Source: JAVBTT01 sp031556035 (GTDB lineage Bacteria > Bacillota > Clostridia > Oscillospirales > UBA929). From it: a stretch of 64,000 bases of DNA. Below are positions 42,593-51,300 of this stretch, piece after piece. Where the stretch lies: positions 1 to 64,000 of the forward strand of contig JAVBTT010000023.1 in the NCBI GenBank assembly GCA_031556035.1, given 5' to 3'. Each line of letters opens with the position of its first letter. Position 1 is the first letter of the stretch. The notes beneath the pieces are model-generated. The model was not told the origin of the DNA. It saw only the letters and a program-made list of their open reading frames with translations, and searched no databases. The translations under genes were made by a program, and so were the position numbers.

Positions 42593-43450
42593 ATGAAAAA
42601 GCTTCTAGTATTGCTTCTGGGTCTGCTCTTGACCACGACACTATTTTCCTCAGCTAGAACGGACGCGTCTCTGAAGAAACAAATTGGCAGCAATTCGTTC
42701 GCGGAATATGAATATGCTGTTCCTTTCAACACGGTGTACGATATCATAATTCGGTCCGACAGCATGGTCAAGGCAACAATGGTTTCAGTAGAAGATTTCG
42801 ATGGCTACTGCTACGTTTATCAATTCTCGGTGGAAGAGGATTATGCCGGAAACGCTGAGAAGACAATAAACGTTTACGAGGCGGATAACAAACTTTTTGA
42901 AAAAGATGGGTCATATCTACTTTTACTGTGTCGAAATGAGACGATATTCTACCCGCACCCAATATATACTTCTGTTTACAAAGAGTTTTTGGCTAAGCTG
43001 TCACCGGAGAAGCTTTTTGTGATGGACGGAGAGAAGCTGAAAACCTCAGAAGAGGCGATTATCAAGGAAATAAAGACAGCGCTGGACGGCTACAGGGAAA
43101 AGAATGGGCCGGATTACAACTCACTGATCTCATATTCTGAGGATATCGCCAAGGACGCGGAGCAGGCGGATTTGATCGGGAAGGTGAGGGTGTACAATGA
43201 GTTCCCCGTCAACCGGTATGCGTCGTCCTATCACATCGAACATCTTGAGACTCTCAAGGGTGAGGGCGAGGTGTGGAATACACAGGCTCTTGCTCCGGAG
43301 CTCAAGTCCGACGCGGAGTACTATATTATGTTGAAGATTGATCCTGAATTTGGAGAGGCCAATTTCCAGTTCTCGAAAAAATATACGTGCGTAGCAGTCG
43401 ATTCAGAGGACGGAAAGGCGCTGGAGGAGTATTTGGGAATCAAGAACTGA
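42593..43450 (+). CDS. secreted protein of unknown function, partner of the metzincin gene
   Basis: A 285-aa protein with a cleavable signal peptide (about 1-26, no lipobox cysteine). Two similar beta-rich segments can be seen, around residues 58-115 and 205-255. Each has a V-K/R-V strand, a Y-x-F/I-E strand and a closing Y-Y/L-L-M/L-L strand. This pattern resembles small secreted OB/NTR-like domains, but no family is firmly recognised. It starts 14 bases after the protease stop behind an AAAGGGGG site, so the two genes form one operon. A role as inhibitor, chaperone or co-adhesin is conceivable but untested. Confidence 0.6.
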   Translation: MKKLLVLLLGLLLTTTLFSSARTDASLKKQIGSNSFAEYEYAVPFNTVYDIIIRSDSMVKATMVSVEDFDGYCYVYQFSVEEDYAGNAEKTINVYEADNKLFEKDGSYLLLLCRNETIFYPHPIYTSVYKEFLAKLSPEKLFVMDGEKLKTSEEAIIKEIKTALDGYREKNGPDYNSLISYSEDIAKDAEQADLIGKVRVYNEFPVNRYASSYHIEHLETLKGEGEVWNTQALAPELKSDAEYYIMLKIDPEFGEANFQFSKKYTCVAVDSEDGKALEEYLGIKN

Positions 43451-43458
43451 AAGATATT

Positions 43459-43495
43459 CAGGCAAATGGGCCGCCAAAGGCGGCCCATTTGCCTG
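43459..43495. terminator. perfect 17-pair hairpin
   Basis: CAGGCAAATGGGCCGCC with its exact complement and an AAA loop. It lies between the secreted-protein gene (plus) and the stop of the dnaE remnant (minus), touching the latter, so it may be the original dnaE terminator now serving both strands. Confidence 0.65.
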
Positions 43496-43726
43496 CTACT
43501 TCAGCACCACATTTTCCGCGCCCAGAAGTTCTGTTGGCGAAAATATGAGTCTGGCGTCCGGCTCGCAGCTTGCGCTGAGCTTTTCCGGGTGTCCTCCATA
43601 TCGATCACCACAGGGGTATCCCCGGGGAACATCGCGATGCTGGACAAGGCGCGTTTGGCGTTGGGCGAGCTTTCAGAGGGAAGTCTGACATACAGAAATC
43701 CACTTCGGGAAGCAGATTGAAATGGT
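43496..43726 (-). pseudogene. dnaE: decayed 3' end of dnaE
   Basis: Minus-strand translation matches the C-terminal OB region of DnaE-type polymerase III alpha subunits. One frame gives FLYVRLPSESSPNAKRALSS, then IAMFPGDTPVVIDMEDT. After a one-base deletion the other frame gives EKLSASCEPDARLIF, then SPTELLGAENVVLK and a stop (43496-43498). ENVVLK-stop and FPGDTPV are characteristic of clostridial DnaE. Everything upstream (the catalytic parts) is gone. The fragment points toward pfkA as an intact dnaE would in the common dnaE-pfkA order. Confidence 0.8.
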
Positions 43727-44013
43727 GCCTAGTCTTTTCAAATCCAGCAATCATAGAATTTTACAGCGCAACCATATTACTCTTACAAAAGCCCTTGAAA
43801 GCAAAGGTTATCCACTTTATCCACAGAGTTGTGCACAAGCATTATGTCAATCTAACGCCCGTGCGCTCAAGTTGACAAGGTTTAATTGCGGGGACAACAG
43901 CGGCTCTCCGCCGACGCAAAGCGCAATAAATACAGAGCTTGCAGCGACAAATTTTATAAATCGTTAAGGGTTTGTTTTATGTTAATTAATAAGCGGCTAT
44001 TATAATATGGATG
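43727..44013. other. non-coding gap with clustered DnaA boxes
   Basis: No supported gene. TTATCCACT (43808-43816) and the perfect DnaA box TTATCCACA (43817-43825) are adjacent, and TTGTGCACA (43829-43837) follows. A strongly A+T-rich stretch lies at about 43950-44010. An 81-codon frame (43722-43967) has no ribosome-binding site or protein-like character. Confidence 0.5.
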
Positions 44014-44097
44014 CGACGATCAAGCCTTGCCGCAATAAATCCGCAAAAATGCTCTGCCCGCCACTGGCGGCAAGGTTTAACTGGTACATCAATAATA
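44014..44097. repeat. family B palindromic repeat
   Basis: Arms GCCTTGCCGC (44024-44033) and GCGGCAAGGTTT (44068-44079) pair. Shared blocks TGCTCTGCC and GG-TTAACTGGTACATCAA are also in the copy at 62487-62577. It lies upstream of the carboxypeptidase gene. Confidence 0.7.
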
Positions 44098-44139
44098 TGC
44101 TTCCGGAGCAATACCACATGCCCATGGGAGGAAACTAAA

Positions 44140-45006
44140 ATGCGCAAGGGCGGATGCCTTTTTGCCTCATTGCTGCTAATAACCGCGGCGGCGCTGCTGT
44201 GGAGCTTTTCCGGCGTGGGGACGCAGCTCTACACCGAGCCCGTAAGTATATACAGGGCGGACAGGGCGCTCGAAGGTGTCCGGGAGATAACCCCGGATCC
44301 TTACTCAGGCGCGCTGCTCTTGGTCAATGCGCAGCACCCGCTGCCTGAGGACTTTTATCCAAATAACCTTACTGACATATACGGCAACCTGTCGAACCGA
44401 CCCTTCGCACTCGCCCGCGCGGACATCTCACTGAGAGCCGACGTTCTGGATGCGCTTGTCAAAATGCTGGGCACAGCCGAAAGGGAAGGCAAGAAAAACT
44501 ATTTGCTTTTGTCCGGCTTCCGCGACTACGCCAAGCAGACCTCGCTCTTTGAAGCGGCCGAGCCGCAGGGAGACTATCTGGACACCCAGCCGCCCGGGGC
44601 AAGCGAGCACCAAACCGGGCTGGCCGCGGACTTCTGCAAGCAGTCGGTTGACATGAGGGGATTTCTCGACACCTCCGAAGGCGCGTGGGTACTGAATCAC
44701 GCGGCAAGCTACGGCTTTGTTCTGCGTTTTGAACAGGGCAAGAGCGAGTTCACCGGCGTGATATATGAGCCGTGGCACTTCCGGTATGTTGGGACACCGC
44801 ACGCGCAGATAATGGTATACAAGGGGTACTGTCTTGAGGAGTACATCAGGTGGCTGCGTCTCGAGGGTTGCGTAAGAGTTGTTGCCGACGGGCGCGAGTA
44901 TGAGATAAAGTCTGTAAGCTCGGATACTGTTTCCGTGGCGGAGGGCGCTGTCGTATCAGGGGACAATTGCGGCGGATTTATTGTGACCACACCAATCTCC
45001 GGGTAG
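44140..45006 (+). CDS. D-alanyl-D-alanine carboxypeptidase, VanY/M15B type
   Basis: A 288-aa exported zinc peptidase trimming the terminal D-Ala of peptidoglycan stem peptides. An N-terminal signal anchor (about 5-25) precedes the M15 fold: SGFRDYAKQ, PPGASEHQTGLAADF (SxHxxGxxxD zinc ligands) and YEPWHFRYVG (catalytic Glu and third His). About 60 C-terminal residues form an extra small domain. The start at 44140 follows GGGAGG; the frame is open from 44011 through the repeat. No vancomycin resistance genes are adjacent, so a housekeeping wall role is likely. Confidence 0.88.
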   Translation: MRKGGCLFASLLLITAAALLWSFSGVGTQLYTEPVSIYRADRALEGVREITPDPYSGALLLVNAQHPLPEDFYPNNLTDIYGNLSNRPFALARADISLRADVLDALVKMLGTAEREGKKNYLLLSGFRDYAKQTSLFEAAEPQGDYLDTQPPGASEHQTGLAADFCKQSVDMRGFLDTSEGAWVLNHAASYGFVLRFEQGKSEFTGVIYEPWHFRYVGTPHAQIMVYKGYCLEEYIRWLRLEGCVRVVADGREYEIKSVSSDTVSVAEGAVVSGDNCGGFIVTTPISG

Positions 45007-45455
45007 ATCACTATTCCGCAGCAATTTATTAGTATTAAAGCGCCCCGGGATAACGGGCAAAAAGAAACTCCCTCCCCTAGGGGAGGGCAAGTGATGATAA
45101 AGAAGAATGGAGAAAAACAAAATAGAGAAGGCAGTGTTTGTTTCGCTATTAAGCTTTCGCAAATAATGCAACGCAAGACTCACCGCCGAATGCCGGACGC
45201 AGGAAATCTCGAATGTATTATATCAGAAGGAATTCGTTTTGTCTCCCATGTTTTTTAAAAATTCATATGTTTTTTAAAAAACATGGGTTATCGCCGCAAA
45301 GGTCTTTTGGGCGCTCGTTTCCCATTCTGTCCCTATGTTTTTCAAGTGAAATTTTGGGGCAACGGCTTCCCTTCCGGGCAGACGATCCAAATGTGGCCCA
45401 AACCGGGGTTAAATCAGATATTTGTTTTTGTTTAATCCAAAAACTTGTTTTTTGC
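45007..45455. other. gap between the carboxypeptidase gene and the trpB promoter
   Basis: Two palindromes stand out: CTCCCCTAGGGGAG (about 45071-45084) and a 17-pair A+T-rich hairpin (45245-45287, CCCATGTTTTTTAAAA arm). A 54-codon frame at 45094-45258 has a GGGGAGGG before its ATG, but that sequence is part of the first palindrome and the translation looks random. No gene is called. Confidence 0.4.
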
Positions 45456-45484
45456 TTGACAGATGCCTGGCGCTGTGGTATTTT
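45456..45484 (+). promoter_or_regulatory. promoter of the T-box/trpB transcript
   Basis: TTGACA (45456-45461), 17 bases, TATTTT (45479-45484). It is placed to start transcription just before the T-box stem I. Confidence 0.7.
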
Positions 45485-45490
45485 GTAGTT

Positions 45491-45980
45491 TAAAGGTGGC
45501 ACTCACCTGATGAAAATTCAATACAGCAAACCGATGATGCGGAATAGTAGTCTTTGAGCACAGCCCACAGAGAGTCGCCGGCGGTGGAATGGCGGCGGTA
45601 TGTACAAAGCCGAATGGCCCGCGGAGGGCGGAGCGAAAACGTGGAAACTAGAAGAGCGGAGCCGGGCGTGTCTTGAAAAATCCAAGGAGCGACCTTCAGG
45701 TCGCGACGCGGGATTTTTTAAGACAAAGCGCAGGGTCGCCGGAGACCGCAAGGCGGGCAAGGGCGAACCGGAGCGGCAGCCCGTGCGCAGCTTGACATCC
45801 ACGCCAGTAGTGGCCGACGGGATTCCGGCCCGTAAAAAGCGGACATGATTGCCGGATCATGACTTTTGGGTGGCGTTATCGCTTCGTCCGCGCGGGCTTT
45901 GTTCTGCCCGCACTCGGGCTCAAGCGATAGAAGCGGATTTTTTATCCGTCCCTTTCTGAGGGGACGGATTTTTTGTATCC
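45491..45980 (+). promoter_or_regulatory. T-box leader, tryptophan specifier
   Basis: Stem I features are present: AGTAGT (45546-45551), CAGAGAGTCG followed by GGCGGTGGAAT in the distal loop (45568-45590), and a 3' side where GCCGAA-TGG-CCC places TGG (45615-45617) as specifier codon for tRNA-Trp. A stem III-like CATGAT/ATCATG hairpin (45844-45861) precedes the T-box-like GGGTGGCGTTATCGC (45868-45882), whose ATCGCTT can pair with AAGCGAT downstream. A terminator ATCCGTCCC/GGGACGGAT with TTTTTT follows (about 45948-45978). Uncharged tRNA-Trp would favour antitermination and trpB expression. The T-box sequence deviates from GGGTGGNACCGCG, and a family A repeat is inserted in the middle. Confidence 0.75.
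45651..45800 (+). repeat. family A repeat, copy R3, inside the T-box leader
   Basis: Left end GAAGAGCGGAGCCGGGCG. The 15-pair stem TGTCTTGAAAAATCC/GGATTTTTTAAGACA has one G-T pair. Then come ACAAAGCGCAGG, a second hairpin part, and the right end CGGAGCGGCAGCCCG...GCAGCTTGACATC. The frame matches R1 and R5 but the stem sequence is different. It separates stem I from the antiterminator domain. Confidence 0.8.
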
Positions 45981-46020
45981 GCGTTCCCGCTCCGGACACT
46001 GTTTGAAGGAGTGCGCGACC

Positions 46021-47400
46021 ATGAAAAACATCCCCTACAAGTTCTATCTGCCGGAGGATAAGCTTCCCACCGCCTGGTACAATCTGCGCGCCGACATGCC
46101 TCCGATAGACCCGATGATTCATCCGGGCACAGGCGCCGAGCTCAGAGCCGACGACTTAAAGCATATTTTCGCGGATGTTCTCAGCGAACAGGAGATGGAC
46201 GATAAAACCCCGCATATCGACATACCGGGCCCCGTGCTGGACTACTACAAATCCTACCGTCCGTCCCCGCTGTGTCGCGCCTACAACCTGGAAAAGCTGC
46301 TGGACACCCCGGCGAAGATATATTATAAATTCGAAGGCAACAACACCTCAGGCAGCCACAAGCTCAACTCAGCCGCCGCGATGGCATACTACGCAAAACA
46401 GCAGGGGCTGCGCGGCCTCGCCACAGAAACCGGAGCCGGGCAGTGGGGCACCGCAATGAGCATGGCGTGCGCCTTTTTCGGGCTTGAGCTGAAGGTGTTC
46501 ATGGTTAAGATATCATCTCAGCAGAAGCCCTACCGCAAGGCGATCATGGAGACCTACGGGGCTTCGGTCACCCCCAGCCCGTCCGACACCACCGAGGTCG
46601 GGCGCGGCTTCCTCGCCGTCAATCCGGACAGTGCCGGAAGCCTGGGCTGCGCGATCTCGGAGGCGATAGAGTTTGCCTCGGGCAGCGAGGGCTACCGCTA
46701 CGCGCTGGGCTCAATGCTGAACCAGGTTGTCCTTCACCAGAGCGTTATCGGCCTTGAGGCCAAGGCCGCGATGGACGAGCTTGGCGAACGCCCGGACATA
46801 GTCATCGGCTGCGCCGGCGGCGGAAGCAACCTTGGGGGGCTGATCTCCGGATACATGCGCGACAGGCTACAGGGCAGGGCGGCGCCCAAATTCATAGCCG
46901 TCGAGCCGCAGTCCTGCCCCTCCATGACGCGGGGCAGATACGAGTATGACTTTGGCGACACCGGAGGAATCACGCCGCTTGTGAAGATGTACACCCTCGG
47001 TTGCGGCTACATGCCGCCCGCCGAGCACTCCGGAGGGCTGCGCTACCACGGCATGAGCCCGATAGTCTCGAAGCTTTACCACGACGGCTATCTGGACGAG
47101 GCGGTGGCCCTGCCGCAGAGCCGGGTATTTGACGCGGCAATTAGCTTCGCGCGAGTTGAAACCATACTCCCAGCCCCGGAATCGGCGCACGCGATATGCG
47201 CCGCGATGGATGAGGCGGTGCGCTGCCGAGAGAGCGGCGAGGCGAAAACCATCCTGTTCGGCCTCACCGGGGTCGGCAGCTTTGACATGGCCGCGTACAG
47301 CGCCTATATTTCAGGCGCTATGCGCGACACCCTGCCCACCGACAGCGATATTGAGGCGGGCTTTGCGACGATTCCGAAGCTGAATTTCTCTAAGTATTGA
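46021..47400 (+). CDS. trpB: tryptophan synthase beta chain, TrpB2 type
   Basis: A 459-aa PLP enzyme joining indole and serine to tryptophan. It is the long TrpB2 form: N-terminal extension (PTAWYNLRADMPP), PLP lysine in GSHKLNSA, LATETGAGQWGTA, CAGGGSNLGG for the phosphate, and the C-terminal end typical of TrpB2. No trpA or other trp gene is adjacent, as is common for TrpB2, which may salvage free indole. ATG follows GAAGGAG. The upstream T-box ties expression to tRNA-Trp charging. The TGA stop lies in a family B repeat. Confidence 0.9.
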   Translation: MKNIPYKFYLPEDKLPTAWYNLRADMPPIDPMIHPGTGAELRADDLKHIFADVLSEQEMDDKTPHIDIPGPVLDYYKSYRPSPLCRAYNLEKLLDTPAKIYYKFEGNNTSGSHKLNSAAAMAYYAKQQGLRGLATETGAGQWGTAMSMACAFFGLELKVFMVKISSQQKPYRKAIMETYGASVTPSPSDTTEVGRGFLAVNPDSAGSLGCAISEAIEFASGSEGYRYALGSMLNQVVLHQSVIGLEAKAAMDELGERPDIVIGCAGGGSNLGGLISGYMRDRLQGRAAPKFIAVEPQSCPSMTRGRYEYDFGDTGGITPLVKMYTLGCGYMPPAEHSGGLRYHGMSPIVSKLYHDGYLDEAVALPQSRVFDAAISFARVETILPAPESAHAICAAMDEAVRCRESGEAKTILFGLTGVGSFDMAAYSAYISGAMRDTLPTDSDIEAGFATIPKLNFSKY

Positions 47401-47500
47401 TGTACCAGTTAGTACTAATCCCATATTAATACCTTCCGTTCAGAAAATCGGCAAAATCTTGCTGCGTCAAGGTTTTGCCGATTGTTTTACCTACTCTTTA
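47396..47500 (+). repeat. family B repeat and terminator after trpB
   Basis: The repeat end TATTGATGTACCAGTTA (47396-47412) contains the trpB stop TGA. A 16-pair hairpin with one mismatch follows (47446-47461 with 47468-47483, core AAAATCTTG...CAAGGTTTT), then GTTTTAC. The rest of the gap to 47735 holds a GTGGCGGATAT...ATCCGTCAC hairpin (about 47680-47702) and nothing coding. Confidence 0.7.
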
Positions 47501-47735
47501 AGCAGATATCAGTATGAGCTTTCCTGGCTTTATACATGGATGCCCTCGTCCGCGCCAAAAAGTCACCCGCCCTTGCAATGAATTGCAGCGTATGGTAAAA
47601 TATTTGCGTCGCGCCACTGTTGCACGGGCGGGGCAGTCTGAGGCGGAGTCCATTTCCGCCCGTAATTCCTGTGGTTTCGTGGCGGATATAGAATCCGTCA
47701 CTGTGGATTAATATACTTTTATAGGGGATATTATC

Positions 47736-48302
47736 TTGACCGAATGGCTGATAGCCGGGCTGGGCAATCCGGGCCGGCAATACGAACAAACCCGCCACAA
47801 TATTGGCTTCCGGGTGATAGATCTGCTGGCGGAGCGGCTGAGCGTAAAGCTTAAAAAACTGAAGTTCCAGTCCCTTTACGGCGAGGGAGCGGGGCTGGTG
47901 CTGCTCAAGCCGCAGACCTACATGAACCTGTCCGGGCAGGCGGTGTCCGCCGCGCAGCGGTTTTACAGGCTGCCGCCGGAGAGGGTGCTTATTGTATTCG
48001 ACGACGTGTCCCTGCCTACCGGGAGACTCCGTGTTCGCGCATCCGGCTCTGACGGGGGGCACAACGGCATAAGGGACATTCTGTACCATCTGCAAAGCGA
48101 TAATTTCCCCCGCGTCAAGGTCGGGGTGGGCGGCAAGGCGCATCCGGACATGGACCTGGCCGACCATGTGCTGTCCGGGTTTTCGCCGGAGGAGGCCAAA
48201 CTTATGAGCGAGGCTGTAATCAGGGCGGCGGACGCGGTGGAGATGGCTGTCAAAGAGGGCGTGCAAAAGGCGATGAACGATTTTAACGGAGCCGGGGACT
48301 GA
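47736..48302 (+). CDS. pth: peptidyl-tRNA hydrolase
   Basis: A 188-aa esterase recycling peptidyl-tRNA released from stalled ribosomes. It has LIAGLGNPGRQYEQTRHNIGF (Asn and His of the active site), LLKPQTYMNLSGQAV, DDVSLPTGRLRVR and GGHNGIRDI. The start is TTG behind AGGGGATA. It lies just upstream of mfd, as in Bacillus. Confidence 0.95.
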   Translation: MTEWLIAGLGNPGRQYEQTRHNIGFRVIDLLAERLSVKLKKLKFQSLYGEGAGLVLLKPQTYMNLSGQAVSAAQRFYRLPPERVLIVFDDVSLPTGRLRVRASGSDGGHNGIRDILYHLQSDNFPRVKVGVGGKAHPDMDLADHVLSGFSPEEAKLMSEAVIRAADAVEMAVKEGVQKAMNDFNGAGD

Positions 48303-48305
48303 TTG

Positions 48306-51300
48306 ATGCGGGCATTATGTGACGCGCTGCTCAGGCTTCCCGAAATAGAGGAGAGCCTGTCGCGCATCGCCTCGGGGGACTGCCCCGTGGCGCTGGGCGG
48401 CCTTTCGCCTGTCCACAAGGCGCATGTGATCGCGGCCGTGCGCCGCAAAACCGGACGGCCGGTGGCCGCGCTGTGTCCTGATGAGCAGGAGGCGGCCCGG
48501 CTGGCTTCCGACGTCGCCGTGCTGTGCGGCGAGGAGGCCCTGACCCTGAGAAGCAGGGATTTCACGTTCCACCCGGTCGAGACGGTCTCCCGCGAGTGGG
48601 AGCACAAGAGGCTGCCGGTGCTGTACCGGATGGCGGCGCGAACCGCCCCGGTCGTCTGCGGCGCGGCGGACGCGTTCATGCAGCGCGCCATGCCGCCGGA
48701 AACGCTGCTGGCGCAGAGCGTGGCGCTGAAGCCGGGGCTGAACCTCCCCCCGGAGGAGCTGACGCGCCTGCTGGTCTCGGGCGGCTACAAGCGCGGCGAG
48801 CTGGTGGAGGGGGTCGGGCAGTTTTCGCGCAGGGGCGGTATAGTCGACTTCTTCAGCCCCGGCGGGCCGGAGCCGGTCAGGCTTGAGTATTTTGGCGATG
48901 AGATCGACACGCTGGCCTATATCGACCCAGCCACCCAGCGCCGAACCCAGCCGCTGACGGGGGCTCTGCTGCTGCCCTGCGCGGAGACGCTGGCTCACGC
49001 CGCCCCCGGCGGCGCGGAGGGCCTGGTAAGAGCCATCGAGGGCATCGGGCTGCAAACCGACGCGGACCGCCTGCGCGACCTGGGCTCGATTCCGGATATC
49101 GACCGCTTTATGGCGATGGTTTCCCCGGAGCTGTTCACCGCGCTGGACTATCTGCCGCCGAAAACGGTGGTGTTCGTCTGCGAGCAGGCGCGGGTGTCCG
49201 AGCGGGTCAAAAATACGCTTTGGCAATGGGGGCAGGATATAGAGACTCTGCTTGAGCAGAAGCTGATCACCCCGGAGCTGGCCGTGTTCGGCGAGGACGG
49301 CGCGGGGCTCTGGAGCGCTGTCGGGGAGCGCCCGGCGCTGTTTCTGGACTCGTTTATCGCCTCCTCCTATCCGCTGCGGCCGCACGCCATCCTGAACATC
49401 ACCGCAAAACAGCTGCCCTCCTTCGGCGCGAGCCTGGAGACCGCCGCCGGGGACGCGCGGCACTACGCGGGGATGAATTACCGCACGCTGGCGCTGGTGC
49501 CCAACGAGCGCAGGGCCGCCCACCTGGAGGAACTGCTGCGGGACAGCGGCGTCTCCGCGGCGCGGTCGGACGGCGAGCTCCCGCCGCAGGGCGGGGTGTT
49601 CATCGGGGTGGGCACGCTGTCCGCCGGCATGGAGTACCCTGCGCTGGGGCTGGCGGCGCTGACCGAGGGGCAGGCCGCGCCCGAGCGGGCTAAAAAGCGC
49701 AGGATTTCCTCCGTCAGGGAATCCAGCCGCAAGCGCATATCCTCCTACACCGACCTGAGCCCCGGCGACCTGGTGGTGCACGAGCACCACGGCATAGGGC
49801 GCTTTGTGGGGATCGTGCCGATGCCGGTGGACGGCATAAAGCGCGACTATATTAAGCTGGCCTACTCGGGCACGGACAGCCTGTATGTACCGGTTACCCA
49901 GCTCCACCTGGTCAGCAAGTACATCGGTCAGGGCGACGAGGACGGAAAGCCCGCCAAGCTCAACAAGCTGGGCGGAACCGAGTGGCACAAGGCCCGCAGC
50001 AAGGCCAAGGCGGCCGCGAAGGAGCTGGCCAAGGGTCTTATCGAGCTGTACGCCGCCCGCAGGCGGCTGGACGGCTTCTCGTTCCCCCCGGATTCTGACT
50101 GGCAGCTCAGCTTTGAGGAGAGTTTTGAGTACGACGAGACGGACGACCAGCTGCGCTGCGTGAGCGAGATCAAACGCGACATGGAGGATTCCTGCCCGAT
50201 GGACCGCCTGCTCTGCGGGGACGTGGGCTTCGGCAAGACAGAGGTGGCGCTCCGGGCGGTGATGAAGTGCGTGCTGGGCGGAAAGCAGGCGGCGATACTG
50301 GTGCCTACGACAGTGCTGGCGCAGCAGCACTACCAGACGGCGTCGCGCCGCTTCGCGGGCTATCCGGTCAAGATTGAGGTGCTGTCCCGCTTCCGCACCC
50401 CCGCCCAGCTCAAGGACGCTGAGAAGCGGATTAAAAACGGCTCGGTGGATCTGGTGATCGGTACCCACAAGCTGCTCCAGAAAGACGTCAAGTTTAAAAA
50501 CCTGGGGCTTCTCATAGTGGATGAGGAGCAGCGCTTTGGGGTCGGGCACAAGGAAAAGCTCAAGGAACTTTCCACCCAGGTGGATGTGCTGACCCTGACC
50601 GCTACGCCGATCCCCCGTACGCTGAACATGGCGCTGAGCAACATCCGCGACATGTCCACCATCGAGGAGGCCCCGCGCGACCGCTACCCGGTGCAGACCT
50701 TTGTGCTGGAGCACAGCTGGCAGCTGCTGGCGGACGCCATCCGGCGCGAGCTCGGGCGCGGAGGGCAGGTCTATTACCTGCACAACCGGGTGGAGACGAT
50801 CGACCGGGTGGTATCCCGGCTAACCGAGATGCTCCCGGAGGCCTCGATAGCGTCCGCGCACGGGCAGATGAAGGAGGAGGAGCTCAGCGAGATGATGCGG
50901 CGCACGGCCGACGGGGATATCCAGGTGCTGGTGTGTACGACGATTATTGAGACGGGCATCGACATCCCCAACGTCAACACGCTGATCGTGGAGGACGCGG
51001 ACCGCCTGGGTCTGGCCCAGCTCCACCAGATACGCGGGCGGGTGGGCAGGTCAAACCGCCACGCCTACGCGTACCTGACCTACCGGCGCGGCAAGATACT
51101 TTCCGAGGTCGCGACCAAGCGCCTGAGCGCGATACGGGAGTTTGCCGAGTTCGGCTCCGGCTTCAAGATAGCGATGCGTGACCTGGAGATACGAGGGGCG
51201 GGCAACGTGCTGGGCGCCGAGCAGCACGGGCACCTGATGAGCGTCGGGTACGACATGTACCTCAAGCTGCTGGAGGAAGCCGTGCTGGAGGAAAGGGGCG

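Noticed and set aside
43722..43967. 81-codon frame between the dnaE remnant and the carboxypeptidase
   Set aside because: No ribosome-binding site, random-looking composition, overlaps the DnaA-box cluster.
44140..45006. Vancomycin-resistance role for the VanY-like gene, or for the VanW gene at 60507-62303
   Set aside because: No vanH, vanA/B, vanX or VanS/R genes are nearby; both families are common housekeeping surface proteins in clostridia.
45094..45258. 54-codon frame with a GGGGAGGG before its ATG
   Set aside because: The purine-rich site belongs to a palindrome and the translation has no protein-like pattern or family.
48315..50783. Long open frames antisense to mfd (822 codons) and to the adhesin, lyase and topB genes
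   Set aside because: They follow the codon bias of the G+C-rich sense genes, lack ribosome-binding sites and give no protein-like sequence.
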